Source: Fuscovulum sp.
Lineage (GTDB): Bacteria; Pseudomonadota; Alphaproteobacteria; Rhodobacterales; Rhodobacteraceae
Reading direction: 5' to 3'
Assembly: GCA_035192965.1 (NCBI GenBank)
Contig: CP136571.1
Location: 3,366,501 to 3,430,500 of the forward strand
DNA: 64,000 nt
The notes beneath the pieces were generated by a model. That model had not been told where the DNA came from. It made no database searches and was given only the letters and a program-made list of their open reading frames with translations. Within the stretch, counting starts at the first letter, position 1. Every line of letters begins with the position of its first letter. Below, piece after piece: positions 36,770-45,053 of this stretch. The position numbers and the translations under genes were made by a program.

Positions 36770-36800
36770 GTGCGGCGCCGGCCCCCCGGTCGGCCCGCAC
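36770..36800 (+). terminator. Hairpin after flp1
   Basis: GTGCGG (36770-36775) pairs with CCGCAC (36795-36800), continued by an inner GCCGGCC/GGTCGGC stem with one G-U pair. It lies 17 bp beyond the flp1 stop. No U-tract follows; it could stabilise the 3' end of an abundant pilin mRNA. Confidence 0.5.
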
Positions 36801-37040
36801 GTCCCCAGCCAAAGACCTGCGGAGCGTGCCGCCAAATGGCGTGCCGCTCCCGGTCCCGGCAGCAGGGCAAACGGCTCGCAATGCGGCGCGATTTTGGCAA
36901 AACCACCGAAATCATAGACTTAAGGATGGGCCAAGCCATCCGAGGTCTGTGTCGCAAAGAATTTTCTCTTTGGATTTCAGGGATTTGGGCGAAAAGGCAG
37001 CGGACGGGTTAACTTTTATAAAATTGCCCATTCGCCACCC

Positions 37041-37174
37041 AACTGCCGCCACGATTCAGGGGCCATATGCACTCATACCGAACGGAAGACGGCACGGAAC
37101 GAAAAGGACCGACAGACACCGGCGCGGTTGTGAGCAAGACCTGAAACATGAACCTGAACCAAGGGAATAAGACT
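37041..37174 (+). promoter_or_regulatory. Duplicated leader upstream of flp2
   Basis: This stretch repeats the upstream sequence of flp1 (36436-36564) with scattered differences, including the CATACCGAACGG block and the CAAGACCTG near the start codon. The conservation outside coding sequence suggests that gene and promoter were duplicated together and that the leader is under selection. Confidence 0.6.
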
Positions 37175-37363
37175 ATGAAAATGCTGAAACTCTTCAAGTC
37201 CTTCAAGAACGACGAATCCGGTGCTGTGACCGTTGACTGGGTCGTGCTGACCGGCGCCGTTGTGGGCCTGGGCATCATCATTGCTCAGACGATGGGCACC
37301 TCGATCACCACCGCCGCTGGCAACGTCAGCGCCGACGTTATCTCGAACTCGAACAACCCCTGA
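37175..37363 (+). CDS. flp: Flp-family type IVb pilin 2
   Basis: The 62-residue product is nearly identical to pilin 1 across the mature N-terminal helix (AVTVDWVVLTGAVVGLGIII) and differs in the leader (KMLKLFKSFKN) and in the last dozen residues (NVSADVISNSNNP). ATG 37175 follows AAGGGA. It is the result of a tandem duplication that also copied the leader. Both copies keep all pilin features, so both may be fibre subunits. A strong hairpin follows the gene. Confidence 0.93.
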   Translation: MKMLKLFKSFKNDESGAVTVDWVVLTGAVVGLGIIIAQTMGTSITTAAGNVSADVISNSNNP

Positions 37364-37386
37364 TTTCTACTCGATAGAAACAGAGG

Positions 37387-37413
37387 TGCGGCCAGGCCAA
37401 AAGCCTGGCCGCA
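37387..37413 (+). terminator. Strong hairpin after flp2
   Basis: TGCGGCCAGGC (37387-37397) pairs perfectly with GCCTGGCCGCA (37403-37413), 11 bp with a CAAAA loop, 24 bp after the stop. It should end or protect the pilin mRNA and limit readthrough into the assembly genes. Confidence 0.65.
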
Positions 37414-37471
37414 ACCACAAAAGCCGAAAGTAACTAATGACCGCCTTGCCAGGCGAAGGGATCGCCGGGCC

Positions 37472-37507
37472 ACAGTAACAGCGACAGTAACCGCGACAGT
37501 AACCGCG
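37472..37507 (+). repeat. Three tandem copies of a 12-bp unit in the flp3 leader
   Basis: ACAGTAACAGCG at 37472-37483 is followed by two exact copies of ACAGTAACCGCG at 37484-37495 and 37496-37507, ending 15 bp before the flp3 start codon. A related TAACAGTAACC lies in the flp1 leader. It could be a protein- or RNA-binding site or just a slippage product. Confidence 0.7.
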
Positions 37508-37522
37508 AACGGGAGTTCGGCC

Positions 37523-37720
37523 ATGACCGGCACTAATGCATACCGCTTCTCCTTCAAAGGCTTTCTCGCCGAAGAAGATGGCGCCGTGACAGCAGATTGG
37601 GTCGTCCTTGCGGCCGCCGTTTGCTTGTTGTCCGTCCCCGTTCTCGTGTCGATCAAGAGCGCGACCCAGACCGCGACCACCGAAGTGGCGGCAGACATGA
37701 TCGCCAACAGCGACCAATGA
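37523..37720 (+). CDS. Divergent Flp-like pilin 3 (possible minor pilin)
   Basis: The 65-residue ORF keeps the prepilin pattern EEDGAVTADWVVL followed by a hydrophobic stretch, so cleavage after Gly is expected, and shares the Asp5-Trp6 feature with pilins 1 and 2. The rest differs: AAAVCLLSVPVLVSIKSAT has Cys and Pro and a polar break, and the tail is unrelated. It could be a minor pilin or pseudopilin at the fibre base or tip. The ATG at 37523 follows GGGAG. It lies 82 bp before cpaB. Confidence 0.8.
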   Translation: MTGTNAYRFSFKGFLAEEDGAVTADWVVLAAAVCLLSVPVLVSIKSATQTATTEVAADMIANSDQ

Positions 37721-37802
37721 ATTTCGCCCGCAGGCCTGGCTGGGCCCCGGGCATCCACCAAACCCGCCCGCAGTGGCGCGGAACACATCGAGGCAAAAGA
37801 CA

Positions 37803-38642
37803 ATGCGTATGATCTTCGGATTGGTCCTGCTCGTCGGCGTGGCGCTGGCGGGCTTTGCTGTTTACATGGCACAGGGCTACATCAACCAGACCGCCTCCGC
37901 GCTCGACCGGGAACGCGCCTTCCGCAACCAGGTGGGCGAGCTTGTCGAAGTCTATGTCGTGTCCAAGCCGCTCAAATACGGCGATCCTCTGCTGCTGGAA
38001 GATGTGAAGAAAATCTACTGGCAGAAGAACGCCCTTCCCGAAGGCACCTTCAGCGATGAGGCCATCCTCTTCCCCCCGAATGAGGAACGGCCCCGCTATG
38101 TGCTGCGCCCGATGGAAACCCACGAACCCATCCTCGCCGTCAAGGTCACCGAACCGGGCCAACCGGCCGGCCTGACCGGCGCGCTTGAAGATGGCAAACG
38201 CGCCTTCGCGATCAGCGTCGACGCCTCCTCCGGCGTGTCCGGCTTCGTCTATCCCGGCAACTTCGTCGATGTGTACTGGACCGGCAGCGACGGCATCCGC
38301 GAAATCACCCGTCTGATCGAATCCAGCGTCAACGTCATCGCCATCGACCAGACCGCCGCCGGCGCCACGACAGGCGGCGCCGTGGTGGCCCAGACGGTCA
38401 CCGTGCAGGCCACCCAGGAACAGGTCGCCCGCCTTGCACAGGCGCAGGCCACCGGCAAGCTTGCGCTCTCGCTGGTGGGCAGCGACAGCACCGCCATCAC
38501 CGGCAAGATCGAGGTCGACAGCGCCTCCCTCCTCGGCATCGTGGAGCAGGAAGCGATCGAGGTGGAGGCCGAGAAAGTCTGCACCATCCGCAACCGCAAG
38601 GGCGGCGAGGTCGTGGAAATCCCGATCCCCTGCACGAACTGA
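37803..38642 (+). CDS. cpaB: CpaB/RcpC, Tad pilus assembly protein with SAF domain
   Basis: The 279-residue protein has one N-terminal membrane anchor (about residues 3-24) and a periplasmic SAF domain (VEVYVVSKPLKYGDPLLLEDV) and RcpC domain with SVDASSGVSGFVYPGNFVDVYW. CpaB/RcpC is thought to connect the secretin with the inner-membrane Tad machinery. The start ATG 37803 is preferred over an open frame upstream. A Cys pair (CTIRN and PCTN) near the C-terminus could form a disulphide. Confidence 0.93.
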   Translation: MRMIFGLVLLVGVALAGFAVYMAQGYINQTASALDRERAFRNQVGELVEVYVVSKPLKYGDPLLLEDVKKIYWQKNALPEGTFSDEAILFPPNEERPRYVLRPMETHEPILAVKVTEPGQPAGLTGALEDGKRAFAISVDASSGVSGFVYPGNFVDVYWTGSDGIREITRLIESSVNVIAIDQTAAGATTGGAVVAQTVTVQATQEQVARLAQAQATGKLALSLVGSDSTAITGKIEVDSASLLGIVEQEAIEVEAEKVCTIRNRKGGEVVEIPIPCTN

Positions 38643-38668
38643 TCGCCTCACGGCGAGTGGTCTTTCAG

Positions 38669-38700
38669 GGGCGCAACCACCGGATATGGTGGCTGCGCCC
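38669..38700 (+). terminator. Terminator-like hairpin between cpaB and cpaC
   Basis: GGGCGCAACCACC (38669-38681) pairs with GGTGGCTGCGCCC (38688-38700) with one mismatch and a 6-nt loop, followed by TTCTTCTTCC. It looks like a Rho-independent terminator within the Tad locus. Some readthrough or a new promoter in 38701-38873 would be needed for cpaC onward. Confidence 0.65.
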
Positions 38701-38873
38701 TTCTTCTTCCGCCATGCCTTGCGCCGGATTAACATCTGTTGCCAGTTATCCACATAAGGAACGGCGTCTAAGGCAATGATTCTTGCAAATAAACTTCACC
38801 TCGGGCATGTTGGGCAACGGAGCGGGCAACCAAGACCCGCCCAAAGAGGTGTGATCGAAAGGGCAGGTCACCG

Positions 38874-40262
38874 ATGCAGATGCGACAGCTGATGGCAGCG
38901 GGTGCGATGGGTTTGGCCCTCGCAACCTTTGCCACGATGCCGGCAAGGGCCGAAGTGCTGAGGGTCGTCAAGGGGACGGCCGCTCAGGCATTGGAAGTGC
39001 CGATGAACCGCGCCGTGGTTCTGGAAAGCGACGTTCCCTTCGCGGAACTGTCGATCGCCAATCCCGGCATTGCCGATATCTCCACCCTGTCGGACCGGTC
39101 GATCTATGTGCTGGGCAAGACGCCCGGCCGCACCACACTGACGCTCTTCACGTCCGAAGGTGAGCTGATCACCAACGTCGAGGTGCAGGTCACCACTGAC
39201 ATTGCGGAATTCAAGGAACGCCTGAACCAGATCCTGCCCGGCGAAAAGATCGAGGTTCGCACCGCAAATGATGGCATCGTGCTCTCGGGCACCGTGTCCT
39301 CCACCCAGAAACTCGCCCGCGCGCTGGATCTGGCCGAACGCTACGCCGCAGGCCGCGTGTCGAACCTGATGTCCGTAGGCGGCACCCAGCAGGTCATGCT
39401 CAAGGTCCGCTTCGCCGAAATGCAGCGGTCTGTGTCGAAGAACCTTTCCTCCTCCCTTGCACTTGGCGGCACGAACGGGGCTGTCGAAACCGGCACCTGG
39501 ACAAACAGCGCAAACAGTCTTGGCAACCCGGCCGTCACGCTGCGTGAAAACGTCGTCGGCGCGGGCCTGCTGGGCTTCACCACAGGTTCGCTCCAGATCG
39601 GCATCCTGCTCGAAGCGCTGGAATCCAAAGGCGTTGTCCGCACCCTGGCCGAACCGAACCTGACGGCTCTGTCCGGTCAGCAGGCCAAGTTCCTTGCCGG
39701 CGGCGAATATCCGGTCCCTGTGTCGGATGATGGCACCATCACCGTCGAATACAAACCCTTCGGCGTTGAAATGGAATTCACCCCCACTGTCGTGGACGGT
39801 GATCTCATCAACCTCCAGATCAACGCCTCCGTCTCCTCCATCGACGGCAGCATCACCCAGGAAAGCGACGGCATCCAGTTGGCTGCCTTCAAACGCCGCG
39901 AAACATCGACCACCGTCGAAATGCGCGATGGGGAAAGCTTTGCCATCGCGGGCCTGTTGCAGGACGATTTCCGCGACATCAACAGTCAGGTGCCGTGGCT
40001 GGGCGATATCCCGATCCTCGGCACCCTGTTCCGCTCGGCCGAATATCAGCAGGCGCAGTCCGAACTCGTCATCATCGTCACCCCGCACCTCGTATCCCCC
40101 ACGCGGGGCGAGGCGCTGGCCCTGCCCACGGACCGGGTCCGCCTGCCCACGGAACGCGAATTGTTCCTGTTCGGCGAGGTCGGCAAGGCCGCCACCACCG
40201 GTGCTGCGGGCGAAGTCGCCCGGCAGGATTTCACCGGCTCCTACGGCTATGTGATGGAATAA
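38874..40262 (+). CDS. cpaC: CpaC/RcpA, Tad pilus outer-membrane secretin
   Basis: The 462-residue protein has a signal peptide (about residues 1-26, ending PARAE), an N-terminal secretin N0/BON-like domain (AVVLESDVPFAELSIANP, SIYVLGKTPGRTTLTLF), a second BON-like segment (GIVLSGTVSSTQKL), and the secretin core with the conserved VRTLAEPNLTALSGQQAKFLAGGEYP region. It forms the pore through which the Flp fibre leaves the cell. The C-terminal SELVIIVTPHLVSP block is typical. Confidence 0.95.
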   Translation: MQMRQLMAAGAMGLALATFATMPARAEVLRVVKGTAAQALEVPMNRAVVLESDVPFAELSIANPGIADISTLSDRSIYVLGKTPGRTTLTLFTSEGELITNVEVQVTTDIAEFKERLNQILPGEKIEVRTANDGIVLSGTVSSTQKLARALDLAERYAAGRVSNLMSVGGTQQVMLKVRFAEMQRSVSKNLSSSLALGGTNGAVETGTWTNSANSLGNPAVTLRENVVGAGLLGFTTGSLQIGILLEALESKGVVRTLAEPNLTALSGQQAKFLAGGEYPVPVSDDGTITVEYKPFGVEMEFTPTVVDGDLINLQINASVSSIDGSITQESDGIQLAAFKRRETSTTVEMRDGESFAIAGLLQDDFRDINSQVPWLGDIPILGTLFRSAEYQQAQSELVIIVTPHLVSPTRGEALALPTDRVRLPTERELFLFGEVGKAATTGAAGEVARQDFTGSYGYVME

Positions 40263-40272
40263 AGGGATGGCC

Positions 40273-40920
40273 ATGAAAATCGCAGCCTTCGCCCTTGCAA
40301 CCACCGCACTGCTGTCGCTTTCCGGATGCGCCAACAAGGTCATTGGCTCAGATGTCGATGAAGGCGGTTTCGGCAACTCCACCATGAACAACTTCATGGT
40401 GGCCACCGGCCAGATCGACCCAGTTCAGGCACTGGGCGAACGCTTCGCCCGCGAAGTGCCCAACACCATCACCTTCCCGTTCAACAGCGCGCAGCTCACA
40501 CCTGAAGCACGCGGCGTGCTGGACCGTCAGGCGAACTTCATCCGCCAATTCCCCGAAGTCCGCTTCCGCGTCTACGGCCATACCGATCTGGTGGGTTCCG
40601 GCGGCTATAACCGTGCGCTGGGTCAACGCCGCGCCGAAGCGGTCGTCGCCTATTTCGCCTCGCGCGGCCTGTCGCGCTCGCGGCTCGAGGCGCTGGTCTC
40701 CTTCGGCGAAACCCGCCCCGTCATCTCAACCCCCGGCCCGGAAGAGGCGAACCGCCGCACCGTGACCGAAGTTTCGGGTTTCGTGAAACGCCACCCCAAC
40801 ATCCTCGACGGCAAATATGCCGAAGTGATCTACCGTTCCTACATCGAAAGCGCGATGCCGACCACCGTGGCAGCCGAACCGGCGGCTGGCGCGGCACCTG
40901 GCGGCGCCCCGGCGCCCTGA
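40273..40920 (+). CDS. OmpA-family lipoprotein of the Tad locus
   Basis: The 215-residue protein has a lipobox (LLSLSGC, Cys at about 18) and a C-terminal OmpA/MotB peptidoglycan-binding domain: TITFPFNSAQLTPEARGVL, VYGHTDLVGSGGYNRALGQRRAEAV. It takes the place of CpaD between cpaC and cpaE, as in other Rhodobacteraceae. It probably anchors the secretin to the cell wall. I use ATG 40273, 6 nt after AAAGGG; ATG 40267 is too close to that site. Confidence 0.88.
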   Translation: MKIAAFALATTALLSLSGCANKVIGSDVDEGGFGNSTMNNFMVATGQIDPVQALGERFAREVPNTITFPFNSAQLTPEARGVLDRQANFIRQFPEVRFRVYGHTDLVGSGGYNRALGQRRAEAVVAYFASRGLSRSRLEALVSFGETRPVISTPGPEEANRRTVTEVSGFVKRHPNILDGKYAEVIYRSYIESAMPTTVAAEPAAGAAPGGAPAP

Positions 40921-41243
40921 TCACCGCTACCGCACGTCATACCGGGCGGGGGATGCACTCCCCCGCCCGCGTCGTTTCCAACAGACCGCACGAAAATGCC
41001 CCCGGCCACGCACCGGATCGCGACACTCCCCCGCATTGCCCGGTTAAAGTCGCCAGATTTCAAACAATCACGCCTTTCTAGCCCAAGAATCGCCACCATT
41101 CCCCCCCAGCTTCCACACTGACTGGGAACAATCTCACGGCAAGGGTGCCGTGCGGGGTTGACCGGTGGTCCTGCACGCCTGCCCGCTTCCGGGCCGGGCA
41201 CCCGCAGCCCATCGCCACCCCCGGCCAAGAGGGACAAAAGGCG
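40921..41243 (+). other. Intergenic region before cpaE with a GC-rich hairpin
   Basis: No gene is seen in these 323 bases. CGGGCGGGGG (40943-40952) pairs perfectly with CCCCCGCCCG (40960-40969) around a 7-nt loop, 22 bp after the OmpA gene, a possible terminator or attenuator. The length of the gap in an otherwise tight locus suggests a separate promoter for cpaE and the genes after it, but I cannot name its elements. Confidence 0.5.
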
Positions 41244-42539
41244 ATGAGCACTGCTGCCAACATGATGCCGGATCCAGCACCGATTCTGGCCTGCACCATC
41301 TCGCGGGATATCCAGAACTTCGATCTGCTGATCGACGACATGGAACTGGAGCTTGGCGAAAGCTGGGGTGATCTCACCTTTGAAGATGCCCGCGATTTCC
41401 TGATTCAGCCTGATGCCGAAAGCCTGGAATTCGTTGCAATCGCCGTGAATGCCGAAGACGAAGGCGATCTGTCCCGCATCACCGAAATCATCAAATCCGC
41501 CACGGAACGCCACATCAAGGTGATCCTGATCGCCGATCAGATCAGCCCCGCCGGCCTGCATCAGCTGCTTCGCCTGGGCGCCGATGACTTTGTCCCCTAC
41601 CCCCTTCCCGATGGCGCGTTGAAAGAGGCGATCGAACGCATCCGCAAACCCGCCCCGGTGCAGGCCACCATCCCGGCCGCGCCCAGCGCCTCGGTCACCC
41701 ATCTGCACGCCGTCCCCGACGCCGCCCCGCAAACCCCTGCTTTCAAGGCCAAGGGCGACCGTGACGGCGTGGTCCTGCCCGTGCATGGCCTGTCCGGCGG
41801 TTCCGGTGCCTCGACCTTTGCAGTCAACCTCGCATGGGAACTGGCGACAATCGACAAGACCAACCCGCCCCGCGTCTGCCTGCTGGATTTCGATTTCCAG
41901 TACGGTTCCGTGGCCACCTATCTCGACCTGCCGCGCAAGGAATCGGTGTTCGAACTGCTCTCCGACACCGCCGCCGCCGACAGCGACGCGTTTCTTGAGG
42001 CGATGCTGACCTATAACGAAAAGCTGCACGTCCTGACGGCACCCGCCGACATGCTGCCGCTTGATATCGTGGCACCCGAAGACATCGCCCGCATCATCGA
42101 CATGGCGCAGACGAATTTCGATTTCGTCATCATCGACATGCCGAAAACCATCGTCGCCTGGACGGAAACCGTCCTGTCCCGCGCGCATGTCTACTTCGCC
42201 ACCATGGACCTTGATCTCCGCTCTGCCCAGAACGTCCTGCGGCTTGTCCGCGCGCTCAAGGCCGAAACGCTGCCGCATGAAAAACTCCGCTACGTCCTGA
42301 ACCGTGCGCCAAAGTTCACCGATCTCTCTGCCAAGAGCCGGGTAAAGCGCATGTCCGAAAGCCTCGACATCCGGCTCGAAGTGCAGATCCCGGATGGCGG
42401 CGCACAGGTGACACAGGCCAATGACCACGGTCATCCCCTGTCTGCCAGCGCGCCCAAAAACCCGGTCCGCAAGGAAATTCAAAAGCTTGCCAAATCCTTG
42501 TTCGACCTGAACCGCGCCGTCGAAACCGCGCGCAAGTAA
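41244..42539 (+). CDS. cpaE: CpaE/TadZ, Tad pilus localisation ATPase
   Basis: The 431-residue protein has an N-terminal receiver-like domain (IKVILIADQISPAGLHQLLRLGADDFVPYPLP) and a C-terminal MinD/ParA-like ATPase. The deviant P-loop reads PVHGLSGGSGASTFA, with Ser/Ala where the canonical Lys-Thr would be, a common feature of rhodobacterial TadZ. Asp motifs LLDFDFQYGS and VIIDMPKT follow. TadZ guides the Tad machine to the pole. The start ATG 41244 gives the usual length. Confidence 0.93.
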   Translation: MSTAANMMPDPAPILACTISRDIQNFDLLIDDMELELGESWGDLTFEDARDFLIQPDAESLEFVAIAVNAEDEGDLSRITEIIKSATERHIKVILIADQISPAGLHQLLRLGADDFVPYPLPDGALKEAIERIRKPAPVQATIPAAPSASVTHLHAVPDAAPQTPAFKAKGDRDGVVLPVHGLSGGSGASTFAVNLAWELATIDKTNPPRVCLLDFDFQYGSVATYLDLPRKESVFELLSDTAAADSDAFLEAMLTYNEKLHVLTAPADMLPLDIVAPEDIARIIDMAQTNFDFVIIDMPKTIVAWTETVLSRAHVYFATMDLDLRSAQNVLRLVRALKAETLPHEKLRYVLNRAPKFTDLSAKSRVKRMSESLDIRLEVQIPDGGAQVTQANDHGHPLSASAPKNPVRKEIQKLAKSLFDLNRAVETARK

Positions 42540-42581
42540 CCGCAACACGATCAGACTGCCTTGGCCTGGGGGGCCTATCTG

Positions 42582-44066
42582 ATGTTTTCACGCTTCAAGA
42601 AACCTGACGGAACCGACATCAAGCCCGCCCTGCGCCCGGTGACGCAGGCCACGCCCGGCGCTGCCACGCCGCAACCTGCCGCCAACCCCGCCGCGCAGCC
42701 CAAGTCTGTGGCCGCAGCACCCAAACCGGTGCTGGGCGGGCGTCCCACGACCGTCCCCGCCACGCCCGAGGCCGCCGCCGCCGACAAAGAGAAAAAGCGC
42801 AAAGAGCGCTTGATGGAGCTCAAGGTCGAGCTGCACAAGAAGCTCCTCGAAAGCCTCAACCTCGGCGCACTCGAACACGCGACAGAGGCGAACCTCCGGT
42901 CAGAAATCGCTGACATCACCTCCGAAGCCCTGTCGGAAATGTCCGTCGCCCTGAACAAGGATGACCGCGCCACCCTCAATCAGGAACTCTATGACGAAGT
43001 CATGGGTCTTGGCCCGCTGGAACCCTTGCTGAAAGACGACAGCGTCTCCGATATCCTCGTCAACGGCCCGCAGCGCATCTTCATCGAACGCGGCGGCAAG
43101 CTGACGCTGACCGACATCACCTTCAAGGATGAGCGCCACCTCCTGCGCATCATCGACAAGATCGTGTCGGCCGTGGGCCGCCGTGTCGATGAATCCAACC
43201 CCTATTGCGACGCCCGCCTCGCCGATGGCTCGCGCTTCAACTGCATGGTCCCGCCGGTGGCCGTGGACGGCTCGCTCGTCTCCATCCGGAAGTTCAAGAA
43301 AGAAAAGCTGGGCGTGGGCGATCTCGTCCGCTTTGGTGCCTTCACCGAAGAAATGGCCGCCTATCTTCAGGCCGCCGTGTCCACCCGCCTCAATATCATC
43401 GTCTCGGGCGGCACAGGGTCGGGGAAAACCACCACGCTGAACGCGCTGTCGTCCTTCATCGACAACACCGAACGCGTGCTGACGATCGAAGACACCGCCG
43501 AACTCCAGCTTCAGCAGGTCCATGTGGGCCGCATGGAAAGCCGCCCCGCCAACGTCGAAGGCAAGGGCGCCGTCACCCAGCGCGACTGCCTGCGCAACGC
43601 GCTGCGGATGCGCCCTGACCGCATCATCGTGGGCGAAACCCGCGGCGAGGAAGTCATCGACATGCTTCAGGCCATGAATACCGGCCATGACGGATCGATG
43701 ACCACGATCCACGCCAACAACGCCCGCGACGGCATCTCGCGTTTGGAAAACATGGTCGCCATGGCCGGCATCGAAATGCCGCTCAAGGCCGTCCGCTCGC
43801 AGATCGCCTCCGCCGTCAACCTGATCGTGCAGGCCTCCCGCCTGCAAGACGGCTCGCGCCGCATGGTGTCGATCACCGAAATCACCGGGATGGAAGGCGA
43901 CGTCATCTCGATGCAGGAAATCTTCCGCTACGAACGCCTTGGCGTCGAACCCTCGGGCAAGATCATCGGTCGCTTCAACGCGACCGGCGTGCGCTCGCAC
44001 TATTCCGACCGCTTCCGCCAGTGGGGCTATGACCTCCCGGCGTCCATCTATGAACCCATCATCTGA
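42582..44066 (+). CDS. cpaF: CpaF/TadA, secretion ATPase of the Tad pilus
   Basis: The 494-residue hexameric ATPase powers pilin assembly. Walker A is [13 protein letters not shown] and the Walker B-like region [11 protein letters not shown], with Asp and His boxes ([20 protein letters not shown]) between and after. An N-terminal Ala/Pro-rich linker spans about residues 20-75. The start ATG 42582 follows a weak site; an in-frame TTG 21 bp upstream is less likely. Confidence 0.96.
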   Translation: MFSRFKKPDGTDIKPALRPVTQATPGAATPQPAANPAAQPKSVAAAPKPVLGGRPTTVPATPEAAAADKEKKRKERLMELKVELHKKLLESLNLGALEHATEANLRSEIADITSEALSEMSVALNKDDRATLNQELYDEVMGLGPLEPLLKDDSVSDILVNGPQRIFIERGGKLTLTDITFKDERHLLRIIDKIVSAVGRRVDESNPYCDARLADGSRFNCMVPPVAVDGSLVSIRKFKKEKLGVGDLVRFGAFTEEMAAYLQAAVSTRLNIIVSGGTGSGKTTTLNALSSFIDNTERVLTIEDTAELQLQQVHVGRMESRPANVEGKGAVTQRDCLRNALRMRPDRIIVGETRGEEVIDMLQAMNTGHDGSMTTIHANNARDGISRLENMVAMAGIEMPLKAVRSQIASAVNLIVQASRLQDGSRRMVSITEITGMEGDVISMQEIFRYERLGVEPSGKIIGRFNATGVRSHYSDRFRQWGYDLPASIYEPII

Positions 44067-44081
44067 TCAGGTCCGCCTTAC

Positions 44082-45050
44082 ATGGAATTCAGTGCAGCCC
44101 CCGTCATCTACATCCTGATCTTCGTGGCCGTCGTGGTCCTGGTCGAGGGCCTGTATCTGACCGTCTTCGGCAAGTCGATCAGCCTCAACTCCCGCGTCAG
44201 CCGCCGTTTGGCGCTGCTGGAAAAGAACCAGAACCGCGAACAGGTGCTCGAACAGCTCCGCAAGGAAATGTCGCAGCACATGAACGCCAAGGGCATCCCG
44301 CTCTATAAGGTGCTGGCATCCAAGGCACAGAAGGCCAACATCGCCTTCTCGCCCCAGCAACTCCTCGGGATCATGGTCCTGCTGGGGGCCTTCGCCTATG
44401 TGGGCCTGACCGTCGGCACCTCGGCCGAAACCACCGTCCGCATCGCCCTGGCCGCGGCGATGGGCGTGGGCGGCGTTTATGTCTGGGTCTCGCGCAAGGC
44501 CAAAAAGCGCATGTCGCTGCTGGAAGAACAGCTTCCCGATGCGGTGGAACTCATGGTCCGCTCACTGCGTGTGGGCCATCCCTTTTCCGCCGCTGTCGCC
44601 ATCGTGTCGAAAGAGGTCGCCGATCCGCTCGGCACCGAATTTGGCCTCATCGCGGATGAGGCGACCTATGGCCGCGACATCGCCGAAAGCCTGCGCTCCT
44701 TCGCCGGCCGGATGGACAATCAGGATCTCCACTTCCTCGCCGTTGCCGTGTCGATCCAACAGCAATCGGGCGGCAACCTTGCTGAAATCCTCGATGGTCT
44801 GGCCAAGGTGATCCGCGCCCGGTTCAAACTGTTCCGCCGCGTCCGCGCCATCACGGCCGAAGCGAAATGGTCCGGCATGTTCCTGTCGGCCTTCCCCATC
44901 GTGGCACTGGTGATGATCCAGATGCTCAAGCCTGACTATTACGATGGCGTGAAGGACACCGATGTGTTCGTCCCCGTCGCCCTGGGCGTCTGCGCCTTCC
45001 TCGTGGTCAACGTTATCTTCATGAAGATAATGGTCAATATCAAGGTCTGA
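44082..45050 (+). CDS. tadB: TadB, inner-membrane platform protein of the Tad pilus
   Basis: The 322-residue protein has an N-terminal span (about residues 5-28), two spans at about 95-140, a cytoplasmic GspF (T2SSF) domain (QLPDAVELMVRSLRVGHPFSAAV), and C-terminal spans (about 270-320). With TadC it forms the membrane platform turned by CpaF. It lies 15 bp after cpaF and 3 bp before tadC. Confidence 0.95.
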   Translation: MEFSAAPVIYILIFVAVVVLVEGLYLTVFGKSISLNSRVSRRLALLEKNQNREQVLEQLRKEMSQHMNAKGIPLYKVLASKAQKANIAFSPQQLLGIMVLLGAFAYVGLTVGTSAETTVRIALAAAMGVGGVYVWVSRKAKKRMSLLEEQLPDAVELMVRSLRVGHPFSAAVAIVSKEVADPLGTEFGLIADEATYGRDIAESLRSFAGRMDNQDLHFLAVAVSIQQQSGGNLAEILDGLAKVIRARFKLFRRVRAITAEAKWSGMFLSAFPIVALVMIQMLKPDYYDGVKDTDVFVPVALGVCAFLVVNVIFMKIMVNIKV

Positions 45051-45053
45051 GCC

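Noticed and set aside
37472..37507. Tandem 12-bp units as CRISPR or iterons
   Set aside because: No spacers, only three copies, and located in a pilin leader away from any replication gene.
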